A stretch of DNA of 25,000 nt from Glandiceps talaboti (GCF_964340395.1 NC_135551.1:28283380-28308379); one strand, 5' to 3'; shown: positions 1 through 9,405, counted from the first letter of the stretch. Translations and numbers: made by a program. The notes: generated by a model not told the origin, from the sequence alone.

Positions 1-34
1 CTTTATTTCTATTTTGGTAATTTCTACCGTAACA
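1..34 (+). repeat. 3' end of the 5' LTR
   Basis: The sequence ends in ACA at 32-34, five bases before the primer-binding site, as expected for an LTR terminus. The rest of the LTR lies before the window. I found no second copy of these bases downstream of 5141, so the call rests on position only. Confidence 0.6.
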
Positions 35-39
35 GAAAA

Positions 40-57
40 TGGGGGCCCGTCCGGGAA
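40..57 (+). promoter_or_regulatory. Primer-binding site, tRNA-Pro type
   Basis: TGGGGGCCCGTCCGGGAA begins with the TGG that pairs with a tRNA CCA end. It differs at two of 18 positions from the classical proline-tRNA primer-binding site of gammaretroviruses. It would prime minus-strand DNA synthesis of this element. Confidence 0.75.
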
Positions 58-177
58 TGAAACAAAATTATTCTGTGAAAAGGCAGAAAGTGGAACAAGC
101 ATAATTTTGCTGTTCTCGTTTGAGACATTGAGTTGTAAATTAAAACAAGAAAATTGAAAGTGAAAGTGAAGCCAACA

Positions 178-1519
178 ATGGAGTTCGAAGCTGAGGCGTT
201 TATGGAGAATCCCTCCTTCGAGGAGTTTGAAAAGTTGAGAAAACAAGAGTTACTAGTACTGGGTCAACACCTGGCACTTGCGGTTAAGCAGTCTATGAAA
301 AAGGATGAAGTGAGAAATGTCATTATCAAAGCTTTAGTAGATAAGGGGAAGTTTCAACCGGATGTCTTGGATAAGATTTTAGAAAGACATAGTGCACGTG
401 AGGGTGATATCGTGAAGTTGCAGCAATTAGAACACGAGTTTAGGTTGAAACAATTAGAAATGGAGTTTAAATCCAGAGAGATGGAAATGAAGATGCAAAT
501 AGAAAAAGAATTGAAGTTAAAAGCAATGGAAATGGGAAATGTGTCGGATCGTGTCACACCTTTATTAAGTACTGAAAATAACTTCGACGTGACAAAGCAT
601 ATACGACTTGTTCCCCAGTTTCAAGAAAGGGAAGTAGATGGATATTTTCAACACTTTGAAAAGATTGCAGCTAGCTTAAAGTGGCCGAAGGAAGTTTGGA
701 CATTGCTATTGCAAAGTGTTTTGATTGGAAGGGCCCGTGAAGCTTTTTCAGCCCTACCCCTTGAGCAAAGTAGTGATTATGACTTGGTCAAAGACGCAAT
801 TCTAAAGTCTTATGAGTTAGTGCCAGAGGCCTACAGGCAAAGGTTCAGAAATATCCGAAAGTTGAATGACCAAACACATGTAGAATTTGCAAGAGAGAAG
901 GAAAGATTATTTGATAGATGGTTATCGTCAAAAGGAATAGATAAGAGTTTCGATAAGCTTAGGCAACTCATGTTAATCGAGGAGTTCAAACAATGTGTAC
1001 ATACTGACATAAAGACACATTTAGATGAACATAAAGTAGATGTAGTACATGAAGTAGCAATTATGGCTGATGATTACGCTCTTACCCATAAACTAAATTA
1101 TGTTAAGAGTAATCCTACTAAGTCTAATTACAGATCTCCATATTATAGTAAATCTCACGAGGAAAAAGCTAGATCAGATTCTTCAGAGAAAAGGAAAGCT
1201 TCTGATTCTAATTCTTCTGAGAAAAGTAAGGAGAGAATGTTTAAGACGGTACCCACATGTGCCTATTGTAAAAAGAAGGGCCATCTTATTTCTGAATGTT
1301 GGTTTCTACAGAAAAAAGAGAAGAATGCTAAATCTTACCCCATTGCTTGCACAGTCGCTGAAGGGCGTAACAGGCAACTTAAGCCGCTGAGAGTTGAAGG
1401 GAGAGAAATGGAAAAGTCCATGTCTCAAAATGTGATGGAAGAATTTAAGCCATTCATTTTCGAAGGGTACGTGTCTATGATAGGAGACGAGGCTAATTTG
1501 CATTCTATTAAGATACTAC
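178..1519 (+). pseudogene. gag: gag of the Gmr1-like element (SCAN-like capsid, zinc knuckle)
   Basis: Gag packages the element RNA into cytoplasmic particles. I take the ATG at 178 as the start; it has a good context (aacaATGg), and no ATG lies further upstream in the open frame. Residues about 75-120 are rich in Lys, Glu, Leu and Met and look like a coiled coil. The middle holds a capsid region with a YRQRFR motif near 823-840, then a helical stretch through about 1070 that resembles the SCAN domain. A CX2CX3GHX4C zinc knuckle lies at about 1258-1300. The frame runs into a trinucleotide repeat at 1520 and stops at 1579-1581. That tail belongs to a nested insertion, so the natural continuation into protease is interrupted. 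Confidence 0.88.
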
Positions 1520-1554
<35 letters not shown>

Positions 1555-1611
1555 CTTTATTTAAACTCGATAGCCTCATAGGTAACAGCCTTTTTTCATG
1601 AGGGTCGAGAC
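1520..1611 (-). mobile_element. Nested 3' tail of a LINE or SINE, 5'-truncated
   Basis: The reverse complement reads as unique sequence ending in TTTAAATAAAG followed by (TTATTA)n, a typical 3' end of a non-LTR retroposon. The five bases ACTAC at 1515-1519 recur at 1612-1616 on the other side, consistent with a short target-site duplication. The two copies are 97 bp apart. 97 leaves a remainder of one, which matches the shift from the gag frame to the protease frame. Confidence 0.72.
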
Positions 1612-1616
1612 ACTAC

Positions 1617-1888
1617 GTGACACTGCTGCTTCTCAAACCCTAATATTAGAAGGTGTTTTACCTTTATCAGAAATGAGCTCTGCAAAAGCAGATGTGTTAA
1701 TAAAGGGTGTAGAGTTAGGCTTCATTAGCGTTCCCCTTCATATTATAAACTTGAAATCTAACTTAGTTTCAGGACAAGTGAAAGTGGGTGTAAGGTCTAA
1801 ATTACCCGTAGAGGGCGTTTCCATGTTGTTAGGAAATGATTTAGCGGGGGGGGGGGGGGAGGGAAAGTATTCCCCGATCCTATTGTAA
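1617..1888 (+). pseudogene. Retropepsin-like protease of the Gmr1-like element
   Basis: An aspartic-protease active site D-T-A-A-S lies at about 1619-1633, directly after the nested insertion. A hydrophobic region and the later L-L-G-N-D element near 1825-1842 correspond to the C-terminal half of retropepsins. This enzyme would cleave Gag-Pol. The frame is shifted relative to gag by the insertion, and it shifts again in the 14-G run at 1846-1859. The reading frame after that run is an artefact that stops at 1886-1888. The ATG at 1598 lies inside the insertion and is not a natural start. Confidence 0.78.
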
Positions 1889-4599
1889 CTAAACAGCCTT
1901 GTTTGGAGGATTCAAATGGTGATCAGGAAGCCGAAATTTTCCCTGCATGTGCTGTAACAAGGGCCATGAGTAAAGTTTCAAAGGAGACTATTAATGAGGA
2001 CATGCCAATTAATGAAAAAGGACGTGACTTAGAAATAGGGCTAGAGGATACATTTCTTTCTAGGCTGAATGATGGATGTCATTTTCCTTTAAATACTGGT
2101 TACAAAGCCTCAAATCAGGCTGATGTACCTTTATTGGGTGATAAACAGGTAAAAGAAGAGCCCTTAAGTCGTGATCGACTGATTAGAGAACAGGAGAGGG
2201 ATCCTGAACTTATTGAATTAAGTAAGAGGTCAATATCCTTAAAGGAAGTAGATACAGTCCCTGTGTGTTATTATAAAAAGGATGGTTTATTGATGAGAAA
2301 ATGGCGACCTCCAGATGCACTAGTTAGCGACGAATGGAGAATTGTCAATCAAATAGTAGTGCCTAAATTGTATCGCAGGGATATATTAAGTTTGGCCCAT
2401 GATAGCCTCATGAGTGGACACCTAGGAGTCAATAAGACTTATAATAAGATTTTAAATCATTTCTATTGGCCAAAATTGAGACAGGATGTGGCTAAGTACT
2501 GTAGATCATGCCATGCGTGTCAAGTGGTAGGCAAACCTAATCAAAAGATTCCAGTCGCCCCACTAAAGCCAATTCCCGCCTTTTCTGAAGCATTTAGTAG
2601 AGTGTTAATCGACTGTGTGGGACCATTACCAAAGACAAAGTCAGGAAATGAGTATTTGCTGACCATAATGTGTGCATCTACTCGATTTCCTGAGGATATC
2701 CCACTTAGAAGTATTAATGCTCAAAGAATAGTGAAAGCTCTGACTAAATTTTTCACTCTAGTAGGTCTTCCAAAGTCTGTGCAGTCAGATCAAGGATCAA
2801 ATTTCATGTCAAATCTGTTTCAACAGGTCCTTCATCAGTTGGGCATTGAACAATACAAGTCTAGTGCTTATCATCCGGAATCCCAAGGGGCACTTGAGCG
2901 CTTCCATCAGACTTTGAAAAATATGATTCGCACGTATTGTTTCGAAAATGAGAAAGATTGGGATGAGGGAGTCCATTTAGTGTTGTTTGCAGCAAGGGAA
3001 ACAGTTCAGGAATCATTGGGTTTTAGCCCATTTGAACTAGTGTTCGGCCATTCGGTCCGAGGTCCTTTAAAGTTACTGCAAGAAAAGTGGTTGTGTGAAG
3101 AAAGCGAAATAAATCTTTTAGATTATGTCTCTGGATTCAAAGAGAGACTCACTAGAGCATGTGATGTAGCTAGAGAAAATCTAAAAGGGAGTCAGATGAA
3201 AATGAAGAAATGGTATGATAAAGATGCCAGGAATAGAGTCTTTAAACCAGGTGATAGAGTTTTAGTGCTTTTCCCCATTCCTGGACATCCATTACAAGCT
3301 CGATACTATGGTCCATATGAAATCAAGTCTAAGATTAATGGTGTGAATTATATTGTTAAGACTCCAGGGAGGCGTAAAGAAAGTCAATTATGTCACATTA
3401 ATATGTTAAAGGAGTATGTAGAAAGAGATGAGAATAGTAAAAGTAAGTCTGTGTCATCCACAGTCACCACCCAGCTAAGTGATCACAATGATGACGAAGA
3501 AGATAGTCAGTCTGAGGGTCAGGGTGTTGACTGTGATTTCAAATTGAAGAATTCCGATATTCTTGCTGATTTAGACACTAAACTTTCTCATCTAAGTAGA
3601 GAACGAAGTGAAGAATTGAAAAATCTCATACTAGAGTTTAAGCATTTATTTTCCGATGTTTCAGAGAAAACAGATAAAATATGTCATGATGTGGATGTTG
3701 GCAATGCAACCCCTGTTAAACAACATCCTTATCGGATGAATCCTATGAAGCTAGAACATCTAAGAAATGAAGTTAAATATATGTTAGATAATGACATCAT
3801 AGAACCTAGCTATAGTGCGTGGAGTTCTCCATGCGTGCTTGTGCCAAAGCCAGGTAATTGTTATCGGTTTTGTACCGACTATCGCCGAGTCAATACTCTG
3901 TCTAAAACAGACTCCTATCCTCTCCCTAGAATTGATGATTGCATCGACAAAATAGGAAACGCAAAATTTGTGAGCAAATTCGATTTATTGAAGGGTTATT
4001 GGCAAATTCCACTCACCGATAGAGCGAGAGAGGTGTCAGCGTTTGTGACCCCAGATGGGTTATACGAGTATAAAGTCATGCCATTTGGTATGAAGAACGC
4101 CCCTGCCACTTTCCAACGCTTAATAAATCGTGTAATTGCAAATTTGGAGGGATGTGGAGGATTTGTTGATGACGTGAGTGTGCATAGTGACACTTGGCAA
4201 CAGCACTTGCAACGATTACGCAAGTTTTTTGAACGTTTATCTGAAGCCAAGTTAACAGTAAACCTAGCTAAGAGTGAATTTTGTCACGCCACTGTCACAT
4301 ATCTAGGTCACATTGTAGGTCAAGGTCAAACTAGACCTGTACATGCCAAGGTTGAAGGAATTGTAAATTTTCCTGTGCCGAGAAATAAGAAAGAGCTAAT
4401 GAGATTTTTGGGTATGGTCGGTTACTACCGACGCTATTGTCCAAATTTTGCAATTATTGCTAATTCGTTGACTAGTTTACTTAAGAAGGATAGTAAGTTT
4501 GTATGGTCTGAAAGTTGTCAAGATGCATTTGTCAAGATTAAAGCCATACTTACTAGTTCACCAGTTCTTGCCGCTCCAGATTTTAGCAATCAGTTTTAA
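1864..4599 (+). pseudogene. pol: pol: integrase followed by reverse transcriptase
   Basis: The open frame begins just after the G run; no ATG is needed because it is part of Gag-Pol. Integrase has an H2C2 zinc finger (H near 2399 and 2419, CRSC and HAC at about 2500-2520). Its catalytic D residues lie at 2611 (DCVGP) and about 2787 (SDQGSNF), and the E at 2895 (GALERFHQ). A GPY/F-type motif, YYGPYEI, lies near 3304-3324. Reverse transcriptase follows from about 3690, with motif A (FDLLKGYWQIPL) near 3979, FGMKNAP near 4084-4105 and the catalytic FVDD at about 4161-4172. The frame stops at 4597-4599 within a four-T run just before RNase H. Integrase upstream of reverse transcriptase is unusual for Ty3/gypsy elements and marks the Gmr1 type. 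Confidence 0.92.
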
Positions 4600-4975
4600 G
4601 TTAGCTATAGATGCCAGTGATATGGGTATGGGGGCAGTGATGATGCAACAAGGCACGGATGGTGTTGACCACCCTATTTGTTATTTTTCTAAGAAATTTG
4701 ACAAGCATCAAAGAAACTACTCAACTGTCGAGAAGGAATGCTTGGCTTTAATATTAGCTTTGCAACACCTTGATGTGTACTTGAGCGTCACTTTGCATCC
4801 TATCCTAGTGTTCACTGATCACAATCCGTTGACATTTGTACATAAGATGAAAAGTAAGAATCAACGATTGCTGAGATGGAGTTTAATGTTGCAAGAGTAT
4901 AATTTAGAAATACGTCATATCAAAGGAAAAGATAATGTAATTGCAGATGCATTGTCAAGAGTTGAATATGCATAG
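4600..4975 (+). pseudogene. RNase H domain of pol, frameshifted
   Basis: This continues pol in the next frame. It carries the gypsy RNase H signatures LAIDASDMGMGAV at about 4601-4639, EKECLALI near 4731-4754, FTDHNPL near 4810-4830, and ends with DNVIADALSRVEYA before the TAG at 4973-4975. RNase H removes RNA from the RNA-DNA hybrid during reverse transcription. The displacement from the preceding frame fits a one-base change in the T run at 4594-4597, which is either decay or an assembly error. Confidence 0.9.
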
Positions 4976-5130
4976 TGCGTTAAGTAGTTAAGTAGAGATT
5001 GTTAAGTGCGACAAATAATTCCAATAATTTGAGTGTATTTTGTAAATTTAAGAATAGTATGAAAACTCATTTGACAAAGCTAGTACCAGATAATTTGACA
5101 GGGTTTCATTACATTCAAACCTTTTTTTTT

Positions 5131-5140
5131 AAAGGGGAGG
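5131..5140 (+). promoter_or_regulatory. Polypurine tract
   Basis: AAAGGGGAGG lies directly before TGTTATGATG, after a T-rich stretch. This is the standard plus-strand primer position at the left edge of a 3' LTR. Confidence 0.82.
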
Positions 5141-5190
5141 TGTTATGATGCCCATATTTTGTAAATGTATTTATTATCCCACATACATAC
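5141..5190 (+). repeat. Start of a truncated 3' LTR
   Basis: TGTTATGATG follows the polypurine tract, giving the expected TG start. The LTR end seen at 1-34 is not found again downstream. From 5194 the DNA is microsatellite, so the LTR seems cut short or replaced. The right boundary is approximate. Confidence 0.6.
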
Positions 5191-5193
5191 ATT

Positions 5194-5284
5194 GACAGAC
5201 AGACAGGCAGGCAGGCAGATAGATAGATAGATAGATAGATAAGCGAAAAAAAGCAAACAAACAAACAAACAAACAAACAAACAA
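5194..5284. repeat. Compound microsatellite (GACA, GGCA, GATA, AAAC)
   Basis: Four tetranucleotide tracts follow one another: GACA at 5194-5205, GGCA at 5206-5217, GATA at 5218-5240 and AAAC at about 5254-5284. The first three differ by single substitutions, which suggests they grew from one seed. Confidence 0.95.
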
Positions 5285-5833
5285 GATATGAAGTGATGAC
5301 AGCTGGTACGAACAAAACAAATAAATGAAAGGCCTCGAGTACAATCCATTAATTGTCATATACATTGTATTAGCTATTAAATATCGTTCAATATGTCACC
5401 AATTATTTCACTTTACAAAAAAAATAAAAATCACTTATTTTCGCACATCTGATTGAACAGCAGTTTTGTCAGAGGCGTGCACATGTGAAAGGGGGGTCAC
5501 AGCTTAAGGGTTAAGCACAGATATTGTTCAATTCAGCTGAAATAGGTGCCCGAACTGCGTACATTTCCTATCTACGCTATTTGTCGGACGAATCATTGAG
5601 CTGTTCCCCATTGACGCGTGTTACAATCTGTTATTGCATTCACATATGATGTTAATCCGAAACCACCACTGCTGCTACGACTTTGTACAGGGTGATATAC
5701 AATATCTAAATATACAAATTATATATTTCTTGTTCAGCACACAGGTAAAGCGTTGACATGTGCGTAGAAATATACCGTTATTGACTAGACCACGGATACA
5801 ACCCTTCTGATTGAACCAACCTTTTCTTTATAG
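5285..5833. other. Upstream intron or flank of the glycosyltransferase exon
   Basis: I see no coding potential or repeat family here. The stretch ends with TTTTCTTTATAG at 5822-5833, a good splice acceptor, so at least its right part is probably an intron in the 5' UTR. The first exon was not located. Confidence 0.5.
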
Positions 5834-5859
5834 GATCCCACATTGACTGTACTGCAGAG

Positions 5860-7539
5860 ATGTCTACCTGCTTCAGGCGGAGACCTCCGTTATCTTTTCT
5901 ATTAGTTATCAACGGTGCACTTTTGTTTTTTGTGACAATTTATGTGATGTATAAAGACTGTAACTGTGACTGCAAACCAAACGCAAGCTATGATACCCAC
6001 GAGATTGTTGGTGACGTTTTTGTTGTACAGACGACTGAGGACATCACATATAACAACTTAGGACCAGCACCAACGGAAAAGAGGGATGCTACCACAGACG
6101 ACTTGTTAGACATTCTGAGAACTGCAGCATCAACCACGTCATTTGATGGAGAAGGTGATATTGATAATATTCGTGATAAACTAGACATGTATTCACAAAA
6201 ATGCATTTGTCCTGAACCACCTAAATGGTTGAGACGATCAGACATAAATTATAGACGATTGGAGATGGCAAAGGAGTGGGAGAGAGACTTAGATAGAAAA
6301 CGCCAACCGTTTGTAAAATGTCAGGCTATGTCACCTATCAGTTACCTTGGTAACGGCATAACGGTAGAACCATTTGAGTCAGTTCCACTTATTGGCATAT
6401 CAATCCACGACTTCGTCTTAAATGCTGTCAAACATGATGACGCTTACATGCTTATCAAATTCCACTCTGTTCACCATTTGGGTATTTTATACCTACCAGA
6501 TGAAGCAATACAACGGTGGTCAACTTTGATTCAGTTAGATGGCGACCAAACAACATCACTCGCAATTACAATGGCTGGAAAACATTTGGGCATTATGAAT
6601 GGCATTGTGGATAAAATTGTCTATAAGAGTACCAGTTATCACATTGACAAATATGACAGGGTAGAAATATTGTTTCTTGATTTTATTCACTATGTCAATG
6701 TACACATTAGAAGGCAACCGTTACCGGATCTTATAGACCCAGGTCTAGATGACGTCGACGTCATCTCCAACAAAGTCACTGTCATTACTAAAACATTTGA
6801 ACGCTATGACTGCTTGGACAGGTTTGTCACCAATGTTCGAAAATTTTACCCCACCATTCCAATCATAATTGCTGACGATTCTGAATTTCCTGAAATAGTA
6901 AACGCTTCAAACGTGAAACACTTTACTATGCCTTTTCGAGATGGTTGCTTTGCTGGCAGAAATTTAGCTCTGAGTCAAGTCCGTACGAAATATGTCGTCT
7001 TCGCTGATGATGATTTTGTTTTCACGAATGAAACAAATCTAGAATCAATGGTCGAAAAACTAGAAGACCCTCTAGTAGAATTGGATATTATATCTGGACA
7101 TGTGGAGAAGTTAACATCGCTTGATTATATATTTAAATTAGCGAACGATGTCAATGGACAGGGGGTATGTTCGATGGGTGTTTACGGGAGTATTGACAAG
7201 GAACGCCGAAGAGTTCCCGGATATCCGCAATGCATTTTTGCTGAAATGGCTAACAATTTCTTCATGGCCAAAACTACAGTTTTACGTCGGATTGGATTTG
7301 AACCTGGGTTTATTTACGCTGGGCACGAAGAATTCTGGATGGATGCTGTTGGGAAAGCTAAAACTGCTGTATGCTACGATGTCAACATCGACCATAATAG
7401 AACAGAGACTGTGAAGTATGGTTGGTATAGATACCAAACTGTAACAAGGAGGAAAAGAGATCCGCATCTTTTGTTTGAAAATAATCTTTGTTACTGGAAA
7501 AATTGGGAATTTGAATCAAAACCGAAGATCTTAAAGTGA
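5860..7539 (+). CDS. Beta-1,4-N-acetylgalactosaminyltransferase-like protein (GT12)
   Basis: This 559-residue protein resembles the B4GALNT (GM2/GD2 synthase) family. Those enzymes transfer GalNAc from UDP-GalNAc to a galactose-containing acceptor in the Golgi lumen. Residues 1-10 form a short basic cytosolic tail and about 12-31 a single membrane segment, giving type II topology, followed by a Cys-containing stem. The catalytic domain starts near residue 305 with TKTFERYDCLD. It continues with YPTIPIIIADDS, then GCFAGRNLALSQ near 362, the metal-binding DDD at 383-385, NNFFMAKT near 465 and AGHEEFWMDAVGK near 487. All key GT12 blocks are present. The whole coding sequence is one exon, preceded by an acceptor at 5833 and 26 bases of 5' UTR. 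Sequons N-A-S, N-E-T and N-R-T suggest glycosylation. The family call is firm, but the acceptor and the exact paralogue are unknown. Confidence 0.93.
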   Translation: MSTCFRRRPPLSFLLVINGALLFFVTIYVMYKDCNCDCKPNASYDTHEIVGDVFVVQTTEDITYNNLGPAPTEKRDATTDDLLDILRTAASTTSFDGEGDIDNIRDKLDMYSQKCICPEPPKWLRRSDINYRRLEMAKEWERDLDRKRQPFVKCQAMSPISYLGNGITVEPFESVPLIGISIHDFVLNAVKHDDAYMLIKFHSVHHLGILYLPDEAIQRWSTLIQLDGDQTTSLAITMAGKHLGIMNGIVDKIVYKSTSYHIDKYDRVEILFLDFIHYVNVHIRRQPLPDLIDPGLDDVDVISNKVTVITKTFERYDCLDRFVTNVRKFYPTIPIIIADDSEFPEIVNASNVKHFTMPFRDGCFAGRNLALSQVRTKYVVFADDDFVFTNETNLESMVEKLEDPLVELDIISGHVEKLTSLDYIFKLANDVNGQGVCSMGVYGSIDKERRRVPGYPQCIFAEMANNFFMAKTTVLRRIGFEPGFIYAGHEEFWMDAVGKAKTAVCYDVNIDHNRTETVKYGWYRYQTVTRRKRDPHLLFENNLCYWKNWEFESKPKILK

Positions 7540-8060
7540 CAAAAGTCTTCGAATACATTAGTCATTAACTGAAATAAGTGGAGCTGTCAATTAACACTAA
7601 TTACATGATTGTATATTATAAATTATCGATATACATCTATATGTTTTGTGTTCCACCAAGTACCACCTACATTAAGACTTCTTACTTAATATTTGAGGTA
7701 CTGACATTGTCTATCTACCTGGTTTTACAATTTTCAATCAGACATGAATTACTTATATGGTATTTTTTCTCTAATATATCTCTGACGTGAAGAAACATGT
7801 TGCCGTCAAAACACAAGAACAGAATGTAGCAATTGCGTAGAGCAACTACTACAATTGTATCAGTTCTGTTACACATATCTATTAAATTATTAAAATGTCA
7901 TAAAGATATATGCCTATAGCTGTACTTCATATAGCTGGCAGAATACCAGATATGATTATATCATAAAAATATATGTAAAAAGTCTTATGTCATATGACTG
8001 GCATAATGTAACAGTATTCTATGACGTGGCATGGGGCCTCTGTGATATGTTTATCCGATC
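7540..8060. other. 3' flank and probable 3' UTR of the glycosyltransferase
   Basis: This is AT-rich sequence without coding signal. The only polyadenylation-like hexamer I noticed is ATTAAA at 7881-7886. The transcript end is not determined. Confidence 0.4.
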
Positions 8061-8067
8061 AACACGA

Positions 8068-8190
8068 TTTCGTGTGCACTTAGCAAAGTGCACTCATTCG
8101 CATATCGTTTCGTGTGCACTTAGCAAAGTGCACTCATTCGCATATCGTTTCATGTGCACTTAGCAAAGTGCACTCATTCGCATATCGTTT
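8068..8190. repeat. Three 40-bp tandem repeats, each a hairpin
   Basis: Copies begin at 8068, 8108 and 8148 and are nearly identical, with one C/T difference in the third. Each contains GTGCACTT-AGCA-AAGTGCAC, a perfect 8-bp stem with a 4-base loop, and ends in TCATTCGCATATCG. A fourth copy starts with TTT and then diverges. Confidence 0.95.
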
Positions 8191-8228
8191 GCATGCAGGT
8201 ATACAATAATGATTTCGGAATTGCAGGG

Positions 8229-8415
8229 TTGTCGGTGGCCGAGTGGTTAAACCACTTGCCTCTTACCACGCTGTAAGTAAGAAGAGTGTCGTTTAGTTTG
8301 ACTCTACCGAATAACGCAGGTTTTCCCCGGGCACTCCGGTTTCCTCCTGCATTAGCACTGAACACTGGACTTCTTGGGAGACAAGAACTATCCAGTATAA
8401 ATAAAGATTATTATT
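8229..8415 (+). mobile_element. tRNA-derived SINE
   Basis: The head GTCGGTGGCCGAGTGGTTAA at 8231-8250 matches the start of a tRNA-Ser or tRNA-Leu with an A box. A degenerate B box (GTTTGACTC) lies near 8296-8304. The body TTTTCCCCGGGCACTCCGG at 8321-8339, followed by TTTCCTCCTGC, resembles a central domain I recall from many marine invertebrate SINEs. The 3' end is TAAATAAAG followed by ATTATTATT. A short ATTGCA occurs on both sides and may be a target-site duplication. It would be transcribed by RNA polymerase III and mobilised by a LINE. Confidence 0.75.
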
Positions 8416-9405
8416 GCACTGCAGTGCATATATCACTGGTATACACTCGCTCCAGTGCAATTTATCTCTGGTACATATGTAATAACATCAGATATGTTCA
8501 TGTCTTGACAATGTTTTAGAAAGGAACCCTCCACACATTGGCCACCCTAGTGAAAACGTTGCCTCGTGTTCTAGTATAGTGTTGCCGTAAAAACTAACTC
8601 TATTGGTATGATGTACATTTCCATTTGATTTCTCAGACCGTCAGTATTTTATTGTCATATATCATATGTCAGTCCGGGGTGTTATAATATAGTGTTACGA
8701 TCAAGAGATATCATATTCGGAATTTTGGCATATTTTACCTAAATTAACGTTAAATTCAATCTATACTACTTATTCACAAACAGGAGCTAACAACAGCATG
8801 ATTAAATAATATGTTGATTTATCTACTAATCCTATACTAATTACATTTATCGCTAGATAACAAATGTCAAGTGTTTTGATGAAACAACATAGATTAGTTC
8901 TTGTAAACAAGATAACTTGTTGATTACTGAATTCAAATTAATACTTAATTTACCAATGGCGTGATCAACATTTGTCTTAAACGTGAACAAGTTGCATATG
9001 GCATGATCTTGAATCTCAATCTTAAATATTCTGGCGGAAACTTCGCCGTATCGTACTAGAACTTATATGATAGGGACTTGAAGAAATAAAGACTATTCTT
9101 AGATCTTGATTATAACGCAACTGTTGGTGTGCGGTTCTCTCTTTGCATGAGTGTAAGAGCGTATGTGTATGTGACGATACCTGTGTAGACAAGCTCGTAG
9201 ATCCTGGTACCCAAGAAAGACAGTTAGAGTGGAGAATCGTTTACGTTCTGTCGATCTGTTCACAACTACCATACTTAGACACTGAAACGCTATATTAAGC
9301 TCCCCCTAGAAAGTAACAATAGTACATGGAGAATACAAGGGACGGTCGTTTTCCAAACATATAAGCATAACCTTGTAGCTGGATTATAGTTGGGCAGCAT
9401 ATCAA
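8416..9405. other. Intergenic DNA without a recognisable gene
   Basis: I see no open frame of note, no RNA gene and no clear repeat apart from a 14-bp perfect palindrome TGCACTGCAGTGCA at 8415-8428, right at the SINE end. Confidence 0.5.

Larger units (their letters stand above)
1..5190 (+). mobile_element. Gmr1-like Ty3/gypsy LTR retrotransposon, decayed
   Basis: The parts in order are the last bases of a 5' LTR, a primer-binding site at 40-57, gag from 178, protease, integrase, reverse transcriptase, RNase H ending at 4975, a polypurine tract at 5131-5140 and the first bases of a 3' LTR at 5141. Reverse transcriptase and RNase H are of Ty3/gypsy type, and integrase carries a GPY/F-type module, yet integrase precedes reverse transcriptase as in Ty1/copia. 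That combination defines the Gmr1 group of animal elements. The copy is broken by a nested insertion at about 1520-1611, a 14-G run at 1846-1859 and a four-T run at 4594-4597 that leads into a stop. The 5' LTR lies mostly outside the window and the 3' LTR looks truncated, so LTR divergence cannot be used for dating. It is probably immobile. Confidence 0.92.

Noticed and set aside
1864-4975. Ty1/copia element, because integrase precedes reverse transcriptase
   Set aside because: The reverse-transcriptase, RNase H and integrase motifs, including the GPY/F-type motif, are gypsy-like, so Gmr1 is the better fit.
5115-5365. Leucine- and cysteine-rich open frames on the - strand
   Set aside because: They come from GATA, GGCA and AAAC microsatellites and are not a membrane protein.
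8229-8300. A functional tRNA-Ser or tRNA-Leu gene
   Set aside because: Only the first 20 bases match well. The anticodon arm and B box are degenerate and the sequence continues into a SINE body and tail.
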